Shown one piece after another: positions 26,664-35,068 of a DNA stretch of 64,000 nucleotides. Source of the DNA: an uncultured Collinsella sp. GTDB lineage: Bacteria > Actinomycetota > Coriobacteriia > Coriobacteriales > Coriobacteriaceae. Position numbers and translations under genes: made by a program. The stretch covers positions 47,137-111,136 of the forward strand of contig CAAEUX010000004.1 in the NCBI GenBank assembly GCA_900759335.1, written 5' to 3'. The stretch's first letter is position 1. Each line of letters starts with the position of its first letter. The notes below the pieces were generated by a model that worked only from the letters and a program-made list of their open reading frames with translations, was not told the DNA's origin and ran no database searches.

Positions 26664-28016
26664 TTAGGCAAGGAGCCACTTCCATGCGGGCATAACGTGT
26701 ACCACACCGTGCTCGCATGGAATATCGGTCTGTTCATCCATGGTAACGATTGCCGACTCGCCAAGATCAAACTGGGCCATCGAGGCATCAAGCGCGGCAA
26801 TTTCGCGCTCGCGCGTTTTCTCACTTGCCATATCCGCACTCACCTGAATCAGGCTATAAGCCCGCATGAGAAGCGCGTCCCCAGCCACAAAGTCTACCTC
26901 ATGGCTTTTGCTCTTCTCTTTGATTAGCAGGCGGCAGACCGAGCCGGTCCTCACCGCGGGAGTCCTTCTTCTTAGCGCATTGAACACTGCGGTCTCGAGC
27001 CTCTGGCCCTGGTCCAATGCCGATGCGGGAGAGAATGCTCCAAACATCGCAGGGTCGACAGCGTAGACCTTAGACGCAGACCGCATGTTATTTGCCAGTG
27101 AACGCGTGAACTCCGGCACAGAAAATAACAGGTAGGCGTCCTCATAATACTCAAGTAAATCGCTGAGCGAATTACGACTGACGGGTATCTGTCTGCTCTT
27201 GAACTCGTTGTACACTTTGTTCACTGACAGCTCTCGTCCCGAAGATGCCATACACCGCGTCAAGAACAGCGATGCCAGGCGAGGGTTCTTGACGTCGTAA
27301 CGTTCAACGACGTCCATGGCGACCGTTCGCGAAGCATATTCCTGTAGCAGCTGAATCGCGTCTGCAGGCGTCTGCTCAAGTGTCGCGATGAATCCCCCTT
27401 GTTCAAGATACCCGATCAGATGATGTCGAAGCAGCGCTGCATCGCTCGGGGAAAAGGTCGCATCTGGCTCGGGGACGCTCCCCGTCTTATATCGAACGTA
27501 TTCCGAAAAACTCAACGGAAAAAGCTCTCGCACAAGAGAACGACCCCTGAACTCGCTCTTAAGTTCTGAGGACAGCATCTTGGAAGAAGATCCCGTCACA
27601 TAGACGGTCGCTTTCTCCGTATCGACTACACGCCGCAGAAACGCACCCCATTCGGGAATTTCCTGGATCTCGTCAAAGAAAATGTAAGCGCCCTCGGTTC
27701 GAGCAACAGGATACAGTGCATAGAACGTGTCGAGCACGTCCGCCAGCAGCGATGGCTCATACGGGCGCAAGCGCTCATCCTCAAAATTGAAGTAAAGCAT
27801 CCGGTCAAGCTCGACGCCCCGGCTCTGAAGCCGCCGCATCTCCTGATACAGGCGATACGTCTTTCCACAACGGCGGGCCCCCACAATCACATTTACGATG
27901 TTGTCGCGCTTTGGCTCCTGTGGGTTTCCTAGATCAAGGTCTCGCTCAAAGACCTGCGGAACCCCCTGCTGTTCAAAGTCCTTTATTTTCTGGGCGATCA
28001 AGTCGTTGAATGCCAT
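26664..28016 (-). CDS. AAA ATPase with DUF4143-type C-terminal domain
   Basis: A 450-residue protein of the AAA_14/DUF4143 group. Walker A is VIVGARRCGKTYRLYQEMRR; Walker B is AYIFFDEIQEIPEWGAFLRR; sensor-type VYVTGSSSKMLSSELKSEF and LSFSEYVRY follow. The C-terminal half (SSGRELSVNKVYNEFKSRQI, then a nuclease-like HEVDFVAGD) is the DUF4143 part. The D-F-V segment resembles a PD-(D/E)xK core, but activity is not established for the family. It is a lone gene with a large inverted repeat just upstream and a more AT-rich composition than its neighbours, which is consistent with horizontal gain. Confidence 0.8.
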   Translation of the reverse strand: MAFNDLIAQKIKDFEQQGVPQVFERDLDLGNPQEPKRDNIVNVIVGARRCGKTYRLYQEMRRLQSRGVELDRMLYFNFEDERLRPYEPSLLADVLDTFYALYPVARTEGAYIFFDEIQEIPEWGAFLRRVVDTEKATVYVTGSSSKMLSSELKSEFRGRSLVRELFPLSFSEYVRYKTGSVPEPDATFSPSDAALLRHHLIGYLEQGGFIATLEQTPADAIQLLQEYASRTVAMDVVERYDVKNPRLASLFLTRCMASSGRELSVNKVYNEFKSRQIPVSRNSLSDLLEYYEDAYLLFSVPEFTRSLANNMRSASKVYAVDPAMFGAFSPASALDQGQRLETAVFNALRRRTPAVRTGSVCRLLIKEKSKSHEVDFVAGDALLMRAYSLIQVSADMASEKTREREIAALDASMAQFDLGESAIVTMDEQTDIPCEHGVVHVMPAWKWLLA

Positions 28017-28024
28017 GATTCTCC

Positions 28025-28084
28025 AATCTTGCTCTCTAGCTAATCAAAATTATAGCGATTCTTGATTAATTAGAGAGCAAGATT
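28025..28084 (-). promoter_or_regulatory. 23-bp inverted repeat upstream of the ATPase gene
   Basis: Arms 28025-28047 and 28062-28084 are reverse complements with two mismatches (the outer 13 bases, aatcttgctctct, are perfect), with 14 bases between them. The inner edge lies right before the ribosome site ttggag. It could be an operator or an mRNA fold controlling the ATPase gene. Confidence 0.6.
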
Positions 28085-28195
28085 ATGTCTGACTTGATTA
28101 ACACTTAAGCAAGTTTTTTCACTATTACTGCTCGAAGGATGCCGAGTGGCTGAGAGGACAACCAAGCCCGAATGCGACTCCCTGGACAGTCGATT

Positions 28196-28227
28196 TGGGA
28201 CGGGACTTTTTTGACTACCCCGTCCCA
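28196..28227. repeat. 9-bp stem hairpin, tgggacggg/cccgtccca
   Basis: The arms flank acttttttgactac. It lies between the ATPase promoter and the end of the small acidic protein gene, and would act as a weak terminator for minus-strand transcription of that gene. Confidence 0.4.
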
Positions 28228-28260
28228 GAAAATCATCGCCAAATTAGCTACTTGATGCAA

Positions 28261-28455
28261 TTAGCGCCACGGGTCAGCTTCGAACATCGGCTCACGCTCG
28301 GGGCGTCGGTCGCTGTAGGGGTCGTAACCGTCATCGTCCTCGTTCTCGGCACGAATGTAGGGGTCGCACGGCTTGGGCGCCGGTTTCGGTGCGGGCTTTG
28401 GTGCGGCGGACGCGGCGTTAGTCGCCGGCGTGTTCGTCTTGATCTCGACGTTCAT
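28261..28455 (-). CDS. Small proline/lysine-rich acidic protein, unknown function
   Basis: A predicted 64-residue protein starting MNVEIKTNTPATNAASA, with AAGGAG eight bases before the ATG. It contains a PKPAPKPAPKP run and then an acidic, Asp/Tyr/Arg-rich tail (ENEDDDGYDPYSDRRPEREP). It is probably disordered. A longer reading of the same frame lacks a ribosome site and crosses the clpB terminator. No homologue is recognised, so the gene call rests on ribosome site and composition. Confidence 0.5.
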   Translation of the reverse strand: MNVEIKTNTPATNAASAAPKPAPKPAPKPCDPYIRAENEDDDGYDPYSDRRPEREPMFEADPWR

Positions 28456-28507
28456 CTGCATATCTCCTTGCCATGTACTCATGCTCAACATCATCGATTG
28501 TCGCACG

Positions 28508-28545
28508 AAAAAGGGCGGCGGACCCAATTGGATCCGTCGCCCTTG
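28508..28545 (-). terminator. Terminator of clpB
   Basis: On the minus strand aagggcgacggatcc pairs with gggtccgccgcccttt (one G-T pair), followed by ttttt. It ends the clpB transcript 45 bases past its stop. Confidence 0.85.
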
Positions 28546-28588
28546 GCGTTTTGCGATGAGGGGCGGTTTTAAAGCCGGCCCCAAAAAT

Positions 28589-31216
28589 CTACTCAGCGTC
28601 GGGGACCTCGTAGGTGGCCGCCGGCGTGTTGTCGCACACGACGGTAAAGCCGCCGTCCTTGTCGGCATCGACCGTCACCTGATCGCCCTCGCGCACCGTG
28701 CCGTCGATGATAGCGGCGGCGATGGCATCCACGACCTCGCGCTGAACCAGACGCTTGAGCGGACGGGCGCCAAAGACCGGGTCCAGGCCGCCCACGGCGA
28801 GCATCTGCTTGGCCGCCGGGGTGATGGCAAGCGTCATGCGCTCCTTGGCCAGACGCGCGCGGACGTCGGCGAGCTGGATGTCGACGATCTTCTCGATCTG
28901 CGCCATACCGAGCGGATGGAACACCACGATATCGTCGATACGGTTGAGGAACTCGGGGCGGAAGGTCTGAGCCATGGCAGCGTCGACCTGATGGCGCATC
29001 TCCTCCTCGTCCTTACCGGACAGATCGGCGATGGCCTTGGAGCCCACGTTGGACGTCATGATGATAATCGTGTTCTTGAAGGACACCTGGCGACCCTGGC
29101 CATCGGTCAGACGACCGTCATCAAGCACCTGCAACAGCACGTTAAAGACATCCGGATGAGCCTTCTCCATCTCGTCGAGCAAGATCACAGAATACGGACG
29201 ACGGCGCACGGCCTCGGTGAGCTGACCGCCCTCGTCGTAGCCCACGTATCCCGGGGGCGCACCAATCAGACGCTGGACGCTGAACTTCTCCATATACTCG
29301 GACATGTCGATACGCACGAGCGCGCGCTCGTCATCGAACAGGCACTCGGCCAGCGCCTTGGCGAGCTCGGTCTTGCCCACGCCGGTGGGGCCCAGGAAGA
29401 AGAAGCTACCGATGGTCTTGTCCGGATCGGAGAGGCCCGCACGGCTGCGGCGCACGGCCGCGGCAACGGCGGAGACGGCCTCATCCTGACCGATGACGCG
29501 CTTATGCAGCTCGCCCTCCAGGCCCTTGAGCTTGTCGAGCTCGCCCTGCATCATCTTGGACACGGGCACGCCGGTCCAGGCGCTCACGACCTCGGCGATC
29601 TCATCGGAGGTCACCTGCTCGTTGAGGCCCTCGCCGTCCTGCTGCTTTTGCGCCTCGAGCGCGGCCTCGGAATCCTGAATCTGCTGCTGCAGGCCCGGAA
29701 TCACGGAGTAGCGCAGCTCGGACGCACGACCCAAATCGCCGTTGCGCGTCGCACGCTCCTCCTCGCTCCTGGCCTCGTCAAGCTGGCCCTTGAGCTCCTG
29801 CACGTGGTCGATGGCGTTCTTCTGGTTGAGCCAGCCGGCCTTTTGCACGTTGAGTTTTTCCTGGACCTCGGCAATCTCCTGGCGCAGGGCCTCCAGACGC
29901 TCCTTGGAGGCGTCATCGGTCTCCTTCATGAGCGCCTGCTCCTCGATCTGCAGCTGAGTGAGCTGACGCGTGGTGGCGTCGATCTCGACCGGCATGCTGT
30001 CGAGTTCCATGCGCAGGCGGCTTGCCGCCTCATCGACCAGGTCGATGGCCTTGTCGGGCAGGAAGCGGTCGGCGATGTAGCGATCGGAGAGGTCGGCAGC
30101 TGCCACGAGCGCGCTATCGGTGATATGCACACCGTGGAAGATCTCGTACTTCTCCTTCAGACCACGCAGGATCGAAATGGTGTCCTCGACGGTAGGCTCG
30201 CTCACCATAACGGTCTGGAAACGACGGGCGAGCGCCGCGTCCTTCTCGATGTACTTGCGGTATTCGTCGAGCGTGGTCGCGCCGATCGCGTGCAGGTCGC
30301 CACGGGCGAGCGCCGGCTTGAGGATGTTGCCGGCGTCCATGGAGCCCTCGGTGGCACCCGCGCCCACGATGGTGTGGAGCTCATCGATGAACAGGATGAC
30401 CTTGCCCTCGGACTTTTGGACTTCCTTGAGTACAGCCTTCAAGCGGTCCTCGAACTCGCCACGATACTTGGCACCGGCGACCAGCGCGCTCATGTCGAGC
30501 TCGATAAGGTCGCGGTCGCGCAGGGTGCTCGGCACGTCGCCGGCCACGATACGCTGGGCGATGCCCTCGACGATGGCCGTCTTGCCGACGCCCGGCTCGC
30601 CGATGAGCACAGGGTTATTCTTGGTGCGGCGGGACAGGACCTGAATGGTACGGCGGATCTCGTCGGTACGGCCAATGACCGGGTCGAGCTTGCCGGCGCG
30701 GGCAAGGTCGCATATATTGCGACCGTACTGTTCCAGTGCCTCAAACTGCGTCTTGTCCTCGGCAGACGTCACGCGGTCATCGCCACGCAGCTCCTCGTAG
30801 ACTTGCTCGATGCGCTCCTTGGTGACGCCGGCGTCGCGCAGCACGCGGCCCGCCTCGCCCTTGTCCTCGGCAAGTGCCATCAGCAGATGCTCAGTCACCA
30901 CAAAGCTGTCGCCCATCTTGGTGGCCTTCTTCTCGGCCTTTTCGATGACACGGACGAGCTCGTTGGAAAGACCCATCTGCTGGCCCTCGCCCGAAACCTT
31001 GGGCGCGTGGTCGATGGCATCTTGTGTGGAGCGTGCGAGCTGGGCCGGGTCGGCACCGATGCGCTCGATAATCACGGAGATATTGCGCTCGCCGGCACCG
31101 AGCAGGGCAGACAGCAGGTGAATCGGCTCCACCGCGCCGGCCTGCGCGTCAGCGGCCGTGCTCATGGCGGTCTGCAGCGCCTCGCGCGACGTCATAGCTA
31201 GCTTATCGATTCTCAT
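28589..31216 (-). CDS. clpB: Disaggregase ClpB
   Basis: An 875-residue Hsp100 ATPase of full family length. An N-terminal Clp domain precedes two AAA+ modules: Walker A LIGEPGVGKTAIVEGIAQRI in the first and FFFLGPTGVGKTELAKALAE in the second. Between them lies a long coiled coil from about 400 to 520 (for example ATRQLTQLQIEEQALMKETD), the M domain that separates ClpB from ClpA/C. It resolubilises aggregated protein with DnaK. Its upstream region shares a 27-bp element with dnaK, pointing to joint HspR control. Confidence 0.96.
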   Translation of the reverse strand: MRIDKLAMTSREALQTAMSTAADAQAGAVEPIHLLSALLGAGERNISVIIERIGADPAQLARSTQDAIDHAPKVSGEGQQMGLSNELVRVIEKAEKKATKMGDSFVVTEHLLMALAEDKGEAGRVLRDAGVTKERIEQVYEELRGDDRVTSAEDKTQFEALEQYGRNICDLARAGKLDPVIGRTDEIRRTIQVLSRRTKNNPVLIGEPGVGKTAIVEGIAQRIVAGDVPSTLRDRDLIELDMSALVAGAKYRGEFEDRLKAVLKEVQKSEGKVILFIDELHTIVGAGATEGSMDAGNILKPALARGDLHAIGATTLDEYRKYIEKDAALARRFQTVMVSEPTVEDTISILRGLKEKYEIFHGVHITDSALVAAADLSDRYIADRFLPDKAIDLVDEAASRLRMELDSMPVEIDATTRQLTQLQIEEQALMKETDDASKERLEALRQEIAEVQEKLNVQKAGWLNQKNAIDHVQELKGQLDEARSEEERATRNGDLGRASELRYSVIPGLQQQIQDSEAALEAQKQQDGEGLNEQVTSDEIAEVVSAWTGVPVSKMMQGELDKLKGLEGELHKRVIGQDEAVSAVAAAVRRSRAGLSDPDKTIGSFFFLGPTGVGKTELAKALAECLFDDERALVRIDMSEYMEKFSVQRLIGAPPGYVGYDEGGQLTEAVRRRPYSVILLDEMEKAHPDVFNVLLQVLDDGRLTDGQGRQVSFKNTIIIMTSNVGSKAIADLSGKDEEEMRHQVDAAMAQTFRPEFLNRIDDIVVFHPLGMAQIEKIVDIQLADVRARLAKERMTLAITPAAKQMLAVGGLDPVFGARPLKRLVQREVVDAIAAAIIDGTVREGDQVTVDADKDGGFTVVCDNTPAATYEVPDAE

Positions 31217-31305
31217 GGAATCACCTCTCTTGGGGCGGCCGCCCTACGGGGCGGCTTCACGTTGTTCGAGAAGTATTGTTGCCAGCTTTGCGCGATCTTA
31301 TACAC

Positions 31306-31332
31306 AAATCTAAGTCTCTATATATAAGATTT
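31306..31332 (-). promoter_or_regulatory. Candidate HspR (HAIR-like) element upstream of clpB
   Basis: aaatctaagtc, 6 bases, then tataagattt. The same two blocks with identical spacing occur upstream of dnaK (38989-39015). The ends form an imperfect dyad (aaatct/agattt). HspR in other Actinobacteria binds an inverted repeat (HAIR) upstream of dnaK and clpB, so this is the likely local version. Confidence 0.65.
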
Positions 31333-31393
31333 TCTGAGTGATTGAGAGATAGGGGATAGAGATGTCGGCCCGCCGCCGCACAGGCGCGCTACC

Positions 31394-31611
31394 GTCTCAA
31401 TCTGTAACATCTATCGACCGTTTCTGGCTCCAGATGTTACAGATCGAGACGAATTGTTCGGCGGCACCCGTTTGTCTCAATCTGTAACAGCTGCTCGACA
31501 AATTAGGGTCTAACTGTTATAGATCGAGACAAACAGAAGACACCCGAATCGAAAAACTAAATCTGTAACACCAGGCCCACTTTTAGCGGCCAAGATGTTA
31601 CAAGTCGAGAC
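31394..31611. repeat. Three tandem palindromes (gtctcaatctgtaaca family)
   Basis: Units at 31394-31450, 31474-31530 and about 31557-31611 repeat every 80 bases. Each has a left arm like gtctcaatctgtaaca and a right arm like tgttacagatcgagac, around 20-30 unlike bases. The third is the most divergent. They occupy the 620-base gap between clpB and the aconitase-like gene, in which no coding region is visible. Confidence 0.8.
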
Positions 31612-31621
31612 AAACCGAGAA

Positions 31622-31654
31622 CCACCACAAAGGTGCCTGTCCCCTTTGTGGTGG
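31622..31654. repeat. Hairpin ccaccacaaagg/cctttgtggtgg
   Basis: A perfect 12-bp stem with a 9-base loop. A shorter relative (ccacaaagg/cctttgtgg) lies upstream of the P-type ATPase gene at 59072-59099. Confidence 0.75.
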
Positions 31655-31752
31655 TTCTCGACAAAAAGAAGCCGCTCCAATAAAAAGAGGCGGCATCAAG
31701 CAAGTCTATTTATTAGCGTCCCTCAAGACCCAACGAGAACGCAGAAATGTAG

Positions 31753-31824
31753 CCCGGGGCTTACCCTCTCCCGAACGCGACCCTCGCGAAGCTCGTGAGC
31801 GGGCGGGAAAGGGTAAGCCCCGGG
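31753..31824 (-). terminator. Long branched hairpin behind the aconitase-family gene
   Basis: Fifteen perfect base pairs (cccggggcttaccct with agggtaagccccggg) enclose a 42-base insert that can fold by itself. It lies 16 bases past the hydratase stop. No T tract follows, so it may be a 3'-end stabiliser rather than a classical terminator. Confidence 0.6.
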
Positions 31825-31840
31825 CGGACAATTAAGTGCG

Positions 31841-34141
31841 TTACTCGGCAGCGGCCTTGAACTTGTTGTAGTTGATCAGGCAACCGGCCTTGACGATGGC
31901 ACGCTCCTCGGCCGTCATATCGGCAATGTAGAGCTCAATCTGCTCAACCGTGCCGTCGGCGCGAACCACGTAGGCGGCGATGCCCTTTAGGTCACCATCG
32001 AGCGCGGCGCGGATACCCGGCACAAAGACGTAGTCGCCCACCTCAAAGTTGGGCTCGGCCTCCATCTGGAAGGGCACCATGCCCCAGTTCATCACGTTGG
32101 AGCGATAGCGCTTGGTGGCGTACTCGTGGACGATGTTGGCCAGGCCGCCAATTACGCGCTGGCAGCTCGCGGCCTGCTCGCGGGCAGAACCGTCACCGGG
32201 CTTCTTGGCATAGAGCATGGAGCCGTACTCGGTCGCCTTGGCATCGGCCGCGACACCCGCGCCTGCCAGTGCCTCAAACACGCCCGCAAGCTCGGCATCG
32301 AGCGCCGCCAGGTCGCCTGCTGCCTCGCCGGCAACGCGGCGCTTTTCCACCGCGTCGACCTCCTTGGAGCGGCCCACGTAGGCCGGATCGCGGCGGCTGA
32401 GCGTAAACTCGGCCAGGCCTAGCGGGTTGGAGCGGAATGAGCTCGTCTCGCCCGAGGGAATGAGCTCGTCAGTCGTAGTGACCGGGTCCATGATCTTGGA
32501 GCACACCTTGAGCAGGATATCGTCGCCGAGGGGCTCCATCGCGGGCCACGGCTTGATGTTGGGGCCTTCGACCAGCTCGTCGGCAGGCTCCGCCTTGCCA
32601 AAGCCCCAGTACACGCGCTTTTTGTACGGCGCGTCGTCAAAGGTGTACTCGCAGGCCTCGTCCCAAGTCTCCTCGGGCAGGTCGGTCGCCGGCGTCAGGA
32701 TGCCGCCGTTGGCCGCCGTCGCCGCAATGGAGCGGGCGTCCATCAGGGCCACGGCGCTCAGCTGGCCGTTGCCCGGTTTGGAACCCTCGCGATTGGGGAA
32801 GTTGCGCGTTGTGTGGCGGATGGACAGGCCGTTGTTGGCGGGCGTGTCGCCGGCGCCGAAGCACGGGCCGCAGAATGCCGTGCGCACAATCGCGCCAGCC
32901 TCCATAAGGTCGTAGATATAGCCGCGGCGTGTAAGCTCAAGTGCCACGGGCTGGCTCGTGGGATAGACCGACAGCGAGAACTCGCCGCAGCCGGTGTTGG
33001 CGCCCTTGAGCACGCGGGCCGCCTGCACCACGGAGTCGTAGTTGCCGCCCGAGCAGCCGGCGATAACGCCCTGCTGCACGTGCAGCTTGCCGTCGACGAT
33101 CTTGTCGAGCAGGCTAAAGTGCGTCTTGCCCTCGCCGATCTTGGCAGCCTCGAGCTCGACCTCGTGCAGGATGTCCTCGAGGTTCTCGTTGAGCTCGTCG
33201 ATCTCAAAGCCGTTGGAAGGATGGAACGGCAGCGCGATCATGGGCTTGATGCTCGACAGATCGACCTCGACGCAGCCGTCGTAGTAGGCGACATCGGCGG
33301 GCTTGAGCTCGCGGTAGTCGTCGCCGCGGCCGTGCATGGTCAGGAATGCGTGCGTGTCCTCGTCGGTGGCCCAGATGCTCGACAGGCAGGTGGTCTCGGT
33401 GGTCATGACGTCGACGCCGTTGCGGTAATCGGTCGTCATGCTTGCGATGCCCGGGCCCACGAACTCCATGACCTTGTTCTTAACGTAACCCTTGGCAAAG
33501 ACGGCGCGGATGATGGCGAGCGCCACGTCGTGCGGGCCGACGCCGGGGCGCGGGGCGCCCGTGAGGTAGATGGCAACGACGCCGGGATAGGCGACATCGT
33601 AGGTGTCGCGCAGCAGCTGCTTTGCCAGCTCGCCGCCGCCCTCGCCCACGGCCATGGTACCCAGGGCACCATAGCGGGTGTGCGAGTCGGAACCCAGGAT
33701 CATCTTGCCGCAGCCGGCAAAGTTCTCACGCATAAAGGAATGGATGACCGCGATATGGGGCGGAACGAAGATGCCGCCGTACTTTTTGGCAGCCGAGAGG
33801 CCAAAGACGTGGTCGTCCTCGTTGATGGTGCCGCCCACGGCACACAGCGAGTTGTGGCAGTTGGTGAGCACGTAGGGCAGCGGGAACTGCTCCATGCCCG
33901 AGGCGCGCGCCGTCTGGATGATGCCGACAAAGGTGATGTCGTGGCTCGCCATGGCGTCGAAGCGAATCTTGAGCGCCTCGGGGTCGCCGGACGTATTGTG
34001 TGCCTGGAGGATCGAATACGCGATGGTGCCGCGCTTGGCATCCTCGGGCGTCTGCGTAATACCGCGCTCGGCAGCCTCGGCCTCAGGCACAACCTCGCTG
34101 CCACCGCGCAGGTAGATGCCGTCCTCGTACAGCTTAACCAT
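31841..34141 (-). CDS. Aconitase-family hydratase
   Basis: A 766-residue protein of the aconitase/IPM-isomerase superfamily. Substrate and cluster segments visible are LPYVLTNCHNSLCAVGGTIN, LGSDSHTRYGALGTMAVGEG, VIAGCSGGNYDSVVQAARVL and TAFCGPCFGAGDTPANNGLS, giving the three cluster cysteines. A swivel-like C-terminal part has KRYRSNVMNWGMVPFQ. It likely binds a 4Fe-4S cluster and hydrates an unsaturated acid, but it belongs to the divergent hydratase branch rather than clear AcnA/AcnB, so the substrate is unknown. The start MVKLYEDG follows GGGAG; a longer frame upstream runs through intergenic repeats and is rejected. Confidence 0.8.
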   Translation of the reverse strand: MVKLYEDGIYLRGGSEVVPEAEAAERGITQTPEDAKRGTIAYSILQAHNTSGDPEALKIRFDAMASHDITFVGIIQTARASGMEQFPLPYVLTNCHNSLCAVGGTINEDDHVFGLSAAKKYGGIFVPPHIAVIHSFMRENFAGCGKMILGSDSHTRYGALGTMAVGEGGGELAKQLLRDTYDVAYPGVVAIYLTGAPRPGVGPHDVALAIIRAVFAKGYVKNKVMEFVGPGIASMTTDYRNGVDVMTTETTCLSSIWATDEDTHAFLTMHGRGDDYRELKPADVAYYDGCVEVDLSSIKPMIALPFHPSNGFEIDELNENLEDILHEVELEAAKIGEGKTHFSLLDKIVDGKLHVQQGVIAGCSGGNYDSVVQAARVLKGANTGCGEFSLSVYPTSQPVALELTRRGYIYDLMEAGAIVRTAFCGPCFGAGDTPANNGLSIRHTTRNFPNREGSKPGNGQLSAVALMDARSIAATAANGGILTPATDLPEETWDEACEYTFDDAPYKKRVYWGFGKAEPADELVEGPNIKPWPAMEPLGDDILLKVCSKIMDPVTTTDELIPSGETSSFRSNPLGLAEFTLSRRDPAYVGRSKEVDAVEKRRVAGEAAGDLAALDAELAGVFEALAGAGVAADAKATEYGSMLYAKKPGDGSAREQAASCQRVIGGLANIVHEYATKRYRSNVMNWGMVPFQMEAEPNFEVGDYVFVPGIRAALDGDLKGIAAYVVRADGTVEQIELYIADMTAEERAIVKAGCLINYNKFKAAAE

Positions 34142-34292
34142 ACTGTCTCCCACTCTGCCCAAAAGATTTGGGCGCATAGCATACATTCGTTCAATATCGT
34201 GCCATAGAACGGTTGCGAGTGGGTTACGAATCTGCACGTTCACTTTATCTCGGTAAAGCAAAGGACGAGCACCTTGCATCACTCTCCTGACA

Positions 34293-34396
34293 AGGAGTGT
34301 CCCAAAGTGCCGGCACAAAAGGAACGTCCCCAAGTGCCAAGTGACGCAAGAATGTCCCCTTTGACTAGCCATTTAAGAACGTCCCCAATGTCCACC
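34293..34396. repeat. GTCCC-motif repeat cluster, locus 1
   Basis: Short repeats of the form gtgtccc and gaacgtccccaa(t/g)g occur several times in about 100 bases. They precede composite element 1. Related clusters are at 54357-54455, 57812-57846 and 63852-63910. Confidence 0.65.
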
Positions 34397-34580
34397 GCAT
34401 CCGGAGCAAGGCAACGCCGCAGGTAGAGGACGGACAGCGAGCGACGTCCAGAGCGAACAAGTTGGCATGAAAAAGGCAAGGCATAGACCTTCTGGTCATG
34501 CCTTGCCTTTTGAATGACAGATTGCCGCTCTGGCGGGCTTGCAGCGTCGAGCCGTTACGCGGTTCGTAGAACCGCGTAAC
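34397..34580 (-). repeat. Composite 3' element, copy 1 (behind hspR)
   Basis: On the minus strand: hairpin A (gttacgcggttc/gaaccgcgtaac, loop of 3) touches the hspR stop codon. A conserved spacer (gcgtcgag, attg, gtca) follows. Hairpin B (ggcaaggcat stem with gaccagaaggtc inside) ends in ttttt and serves as a terminator at 34470-34511. Then comes a conserved block including gctcgctgtc. Copies 2 and 3 are at 54456-54632 and 57847-58073. Confidence 0.85.
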
Positions 34581-34996
34581 TACAGATCCCCGCCTGCGCC
34601 CAAAAGCTTGCGCATGACTTGCTCGGGGTTAACCGAGCCGTCGCGCGGGGCCAGGGCGGTGATCTTCTTCTGCATCTTGTACTCGTGCAGCTCGTCCTCG
34701 AGCTGGCGCACGCGGGCGCGGAGCTTTTCGTTCTCGCGCTCGCGCTCCTCGGCACGCTCCTTCATATCGAGAATGCGCACCACGCCGGCGAGGTTGATGC
34801 CCTCGTCGGTCAGTTGGTTGATGAGTTCCAGGCGCTCGATATCGGCACGCGAATACAGACGCGTGTTACCGCCCGAGCGCTGGGGGTTCACCAGTCCCTT
34901 GGACTCGTAGACGCGCAGAGTCTGCGGATGCATGCCGGTCAGCTCGGCCGCCACGCTGATCATGTACAGCGGTTTGTTCCTATTGTCCTCGGCCAT
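34580..34996 (-). CDS. hspR: Heat-shock repressor HspR (MerR family)
   Basis: A 138-residue regulator. The MerR helix-turn-helix is MISVAAELTGMHPQTLRVYE at residues 12-31, with SKGLVNPQRSGGNTRLYS and DIERLELINQLTDEGINLAG following. A coiled coil runs from about 85 to 115 (ERERENEKLRARVRQLEDEL). HspR represses dnaK and clpB operons with DnaK as co-repressor. It is the last gene of dnaK-grpE-dnaJ-hspR, the usual actinobacterial order. Confidence 0.93.
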   Translation of the reverse strand: MAEDNRNKPLYMISVAAELTGMHPQTLRVYESKGLVNPQRSGGNTRLYSRADIERLELINQLTDEGINLAGVVRILDMKERAEERERENEKLRARVRQLEDELHEYKMQKKITALAPRDGSVNPEQVMRKLLGAGGDL

Positions 34997-35068
34997 GCTA
35001 CCTGACCCCTTTCCGTCTCGTTATCGTCCATCATAAGCCCGCGGGCGCGGGCGTGCGCCACGACCGCC

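Noticed and set aside
28130..28205. tRNA-Ser-like stretch (gccgagtggctgagagg)
   Set aside because: The D-arm-like motif is present, but no acceptor stem, T loop or CCA can be formed with it.
28373..31201. A 942-codon open frame on the plus strand opposite clpB, and similar long antisense frames opposite manXYZ (17436-19346), the FAD oxidoreductase and dnaK
   Set aside because: They mirror clear genes on the other strand, contain implausible His/Asp/Gly/Leu-rich sequence and arise from the GC-biased third position of the real genes.
31394..31611. CRISPR array
   Set aside because: Only three units, the repeated parts are two arms of a palindrome around variable centres, and there are no cas genes.
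34142..34372. 77-residue N-terminal extension of the aconitase-family protein
   Set aside because: It is translated from intergenic GTCCC repeats, and a proper ribosome site precedes the Met at 34141.
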